Assembly: GCA_002408105.1 (NCBI GenBank)
Contig: DHQM01000022.1
Span: forward strand, 4,893 to 10,083
DNA length: 5,191 nucleotides
Direction of reading: 5' to 3'
DNA from: Gammaproteobacteria bacterium UBA5338
Lineage (GTDB): Bacteria > Pseudomonadota > Gammaproteobacteria > Pseudomonadales > UBA5862
Program-made: the position numbers and the translations under genes
In this document: positions 4,896 through 5,191 of the stretch, one piece after another
Numbering within the stretch: position 1 is the first letter of the stretch
Layout of the letters: every line of letters begins with the position of its first letter
Notes under the pieces: generated by a model
What the model saw: the letters and a program-made list of their open reading frames with translations, nothing else
The model's database searches: none
Told to the model about the DNA's origin: nothing

Positions 4896-5191
4896 CTAGC
4901 GCATCCGCCATTGGAGGCGGACCTCATAGGTCCGCTCTGGTGCGGGATAATAGCCCACGTCGTTGCTGAATGTGGCGGGATTGTATGCAACGGCTGCAAA
5001 CCCGCTGTAGTGCTCGTCCAGCGCGTTGATGACCCGCGCTTTGACGGCCCAATCGCCGGCCGCCCACCCAAGGGTCAGGTTGAGTGTCTGGTATCCATCC
5101 AGCGCCGGGAACTGATTGGCGAAATCTGCAGACACCCGCTGCTCGTCGTACCAACGCCATTCGGCAAAGTAGTCGAACGACCGCACCGCAC
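4896..5191 (-). CDS. TonB-dependent outer-membrane receptor, C-terminal end (partial)
   Basis: The last 98 codons of a larger gene that continues beyond the window; the stop is TAG at 4898-4896. The peptide consists of alternating, aromatic-rich strands typical of the end of a 22-stranded TonB-dependent barrel: FDYFAEWRWYDEQRV, then a turn, YQTLNLTLGWAAGDWAVKAR, then VINALDEHYSGFAAVAYNPA and YYPAPERTYEVRLQWRMR. The sequence N-x-x-D-E-H-Y followed by YYPAPERTYEV closely follows the family's usual N-l-f-D-x-x-Y ... P-G-R-x-y near the C-terminus. The final aromatic residue is Trp, four residues from the end, instead of the usual terminal Phe. Such receptors import iron chelates, B12 or other large ligands using TonB energy. 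The cobalamin adenosyltransferase gene 45 bases downstream makes a BtuB-like role plausible, but the ligand-binding and plug domains are not visible. Confidence 0.85.
   Translation of the reverse strand, partial: AVRSFDYFAEWRWYDEQRVSADFANQFPALDGYQTLNLTLGWAAGDWAVKARVINALDEHYSGFAAVAYNPATFSNDVGYYPAPERTYEVRLQWRMR

Overview
The window looks like chromosomal DNA of a GC-rich proteobacterium, most likely a gammaproteobacterium. The base for this is the short (390-residue) SerA beginning MYRIQKFNQISVKGLERF, the high-GC codon use and strong GGAGG-type ribosome binding sites. It is densely packed: no gene-free stretch exceeds about 105 bases. No rRNA, tRNA, CRISPR array, insertion sequence or prophage gene was seen.

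Left part, + strand (1-1860). The window opens with the last 49 codons of a TetR-family regulator. Then come a secreted or membrane-anchored protein with a bactofilin-like repeat region and several membrane helices (256-1434) and, 30 bases later, a small four-helix DUF4345-like membrane protein (1465-1860). These last two are probably one envelope-related operon of unknown function.

Middle, + strand (1847-2993). A complete Res-Xre type II toxin-antitoxin module: a DUF2384 (MbcA/ParS/Xre) antitoxin and a RES-domain, NAD+-consuming toxin whose genes overlap by four bases (TTGA). An AT-rich block with a perfect 13-bp inverted repeat lies directly upstream, overlaps the stop codon of the DUF4345 gene, and appears to hold both operator and promoter. 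The antitoxin has no Shine-Dalgarno sequence, and the predicted transcription start falls at or next to its ATG, so the message may be leaderless.

Right part, - strand (5191 to 3015). In transcription order: the C-terminal end of a TonB-dependent outer-membrane receptor, a PduO-type ATP:cob(I)alamin adenosyltransferase, and serA (D-3-phosphoglycerate dehydrogenase). The receptor/adenosyltransferase pair suggests corrinoid uptake followed by adenosylation. serA has its own likely promoter in the 102-base gap. The toxin and serA converge with only 21 bases between their stop codons, inside a hairpin that probably serves as a shared bidirectional terminator.

Nothing here is clearly a new kind of system. 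The most interesting point is the architecture of the Res-Xre control region, where readthrough RNA from the upstream gene could fold over the antitoxin start while the module's own transcript could not.
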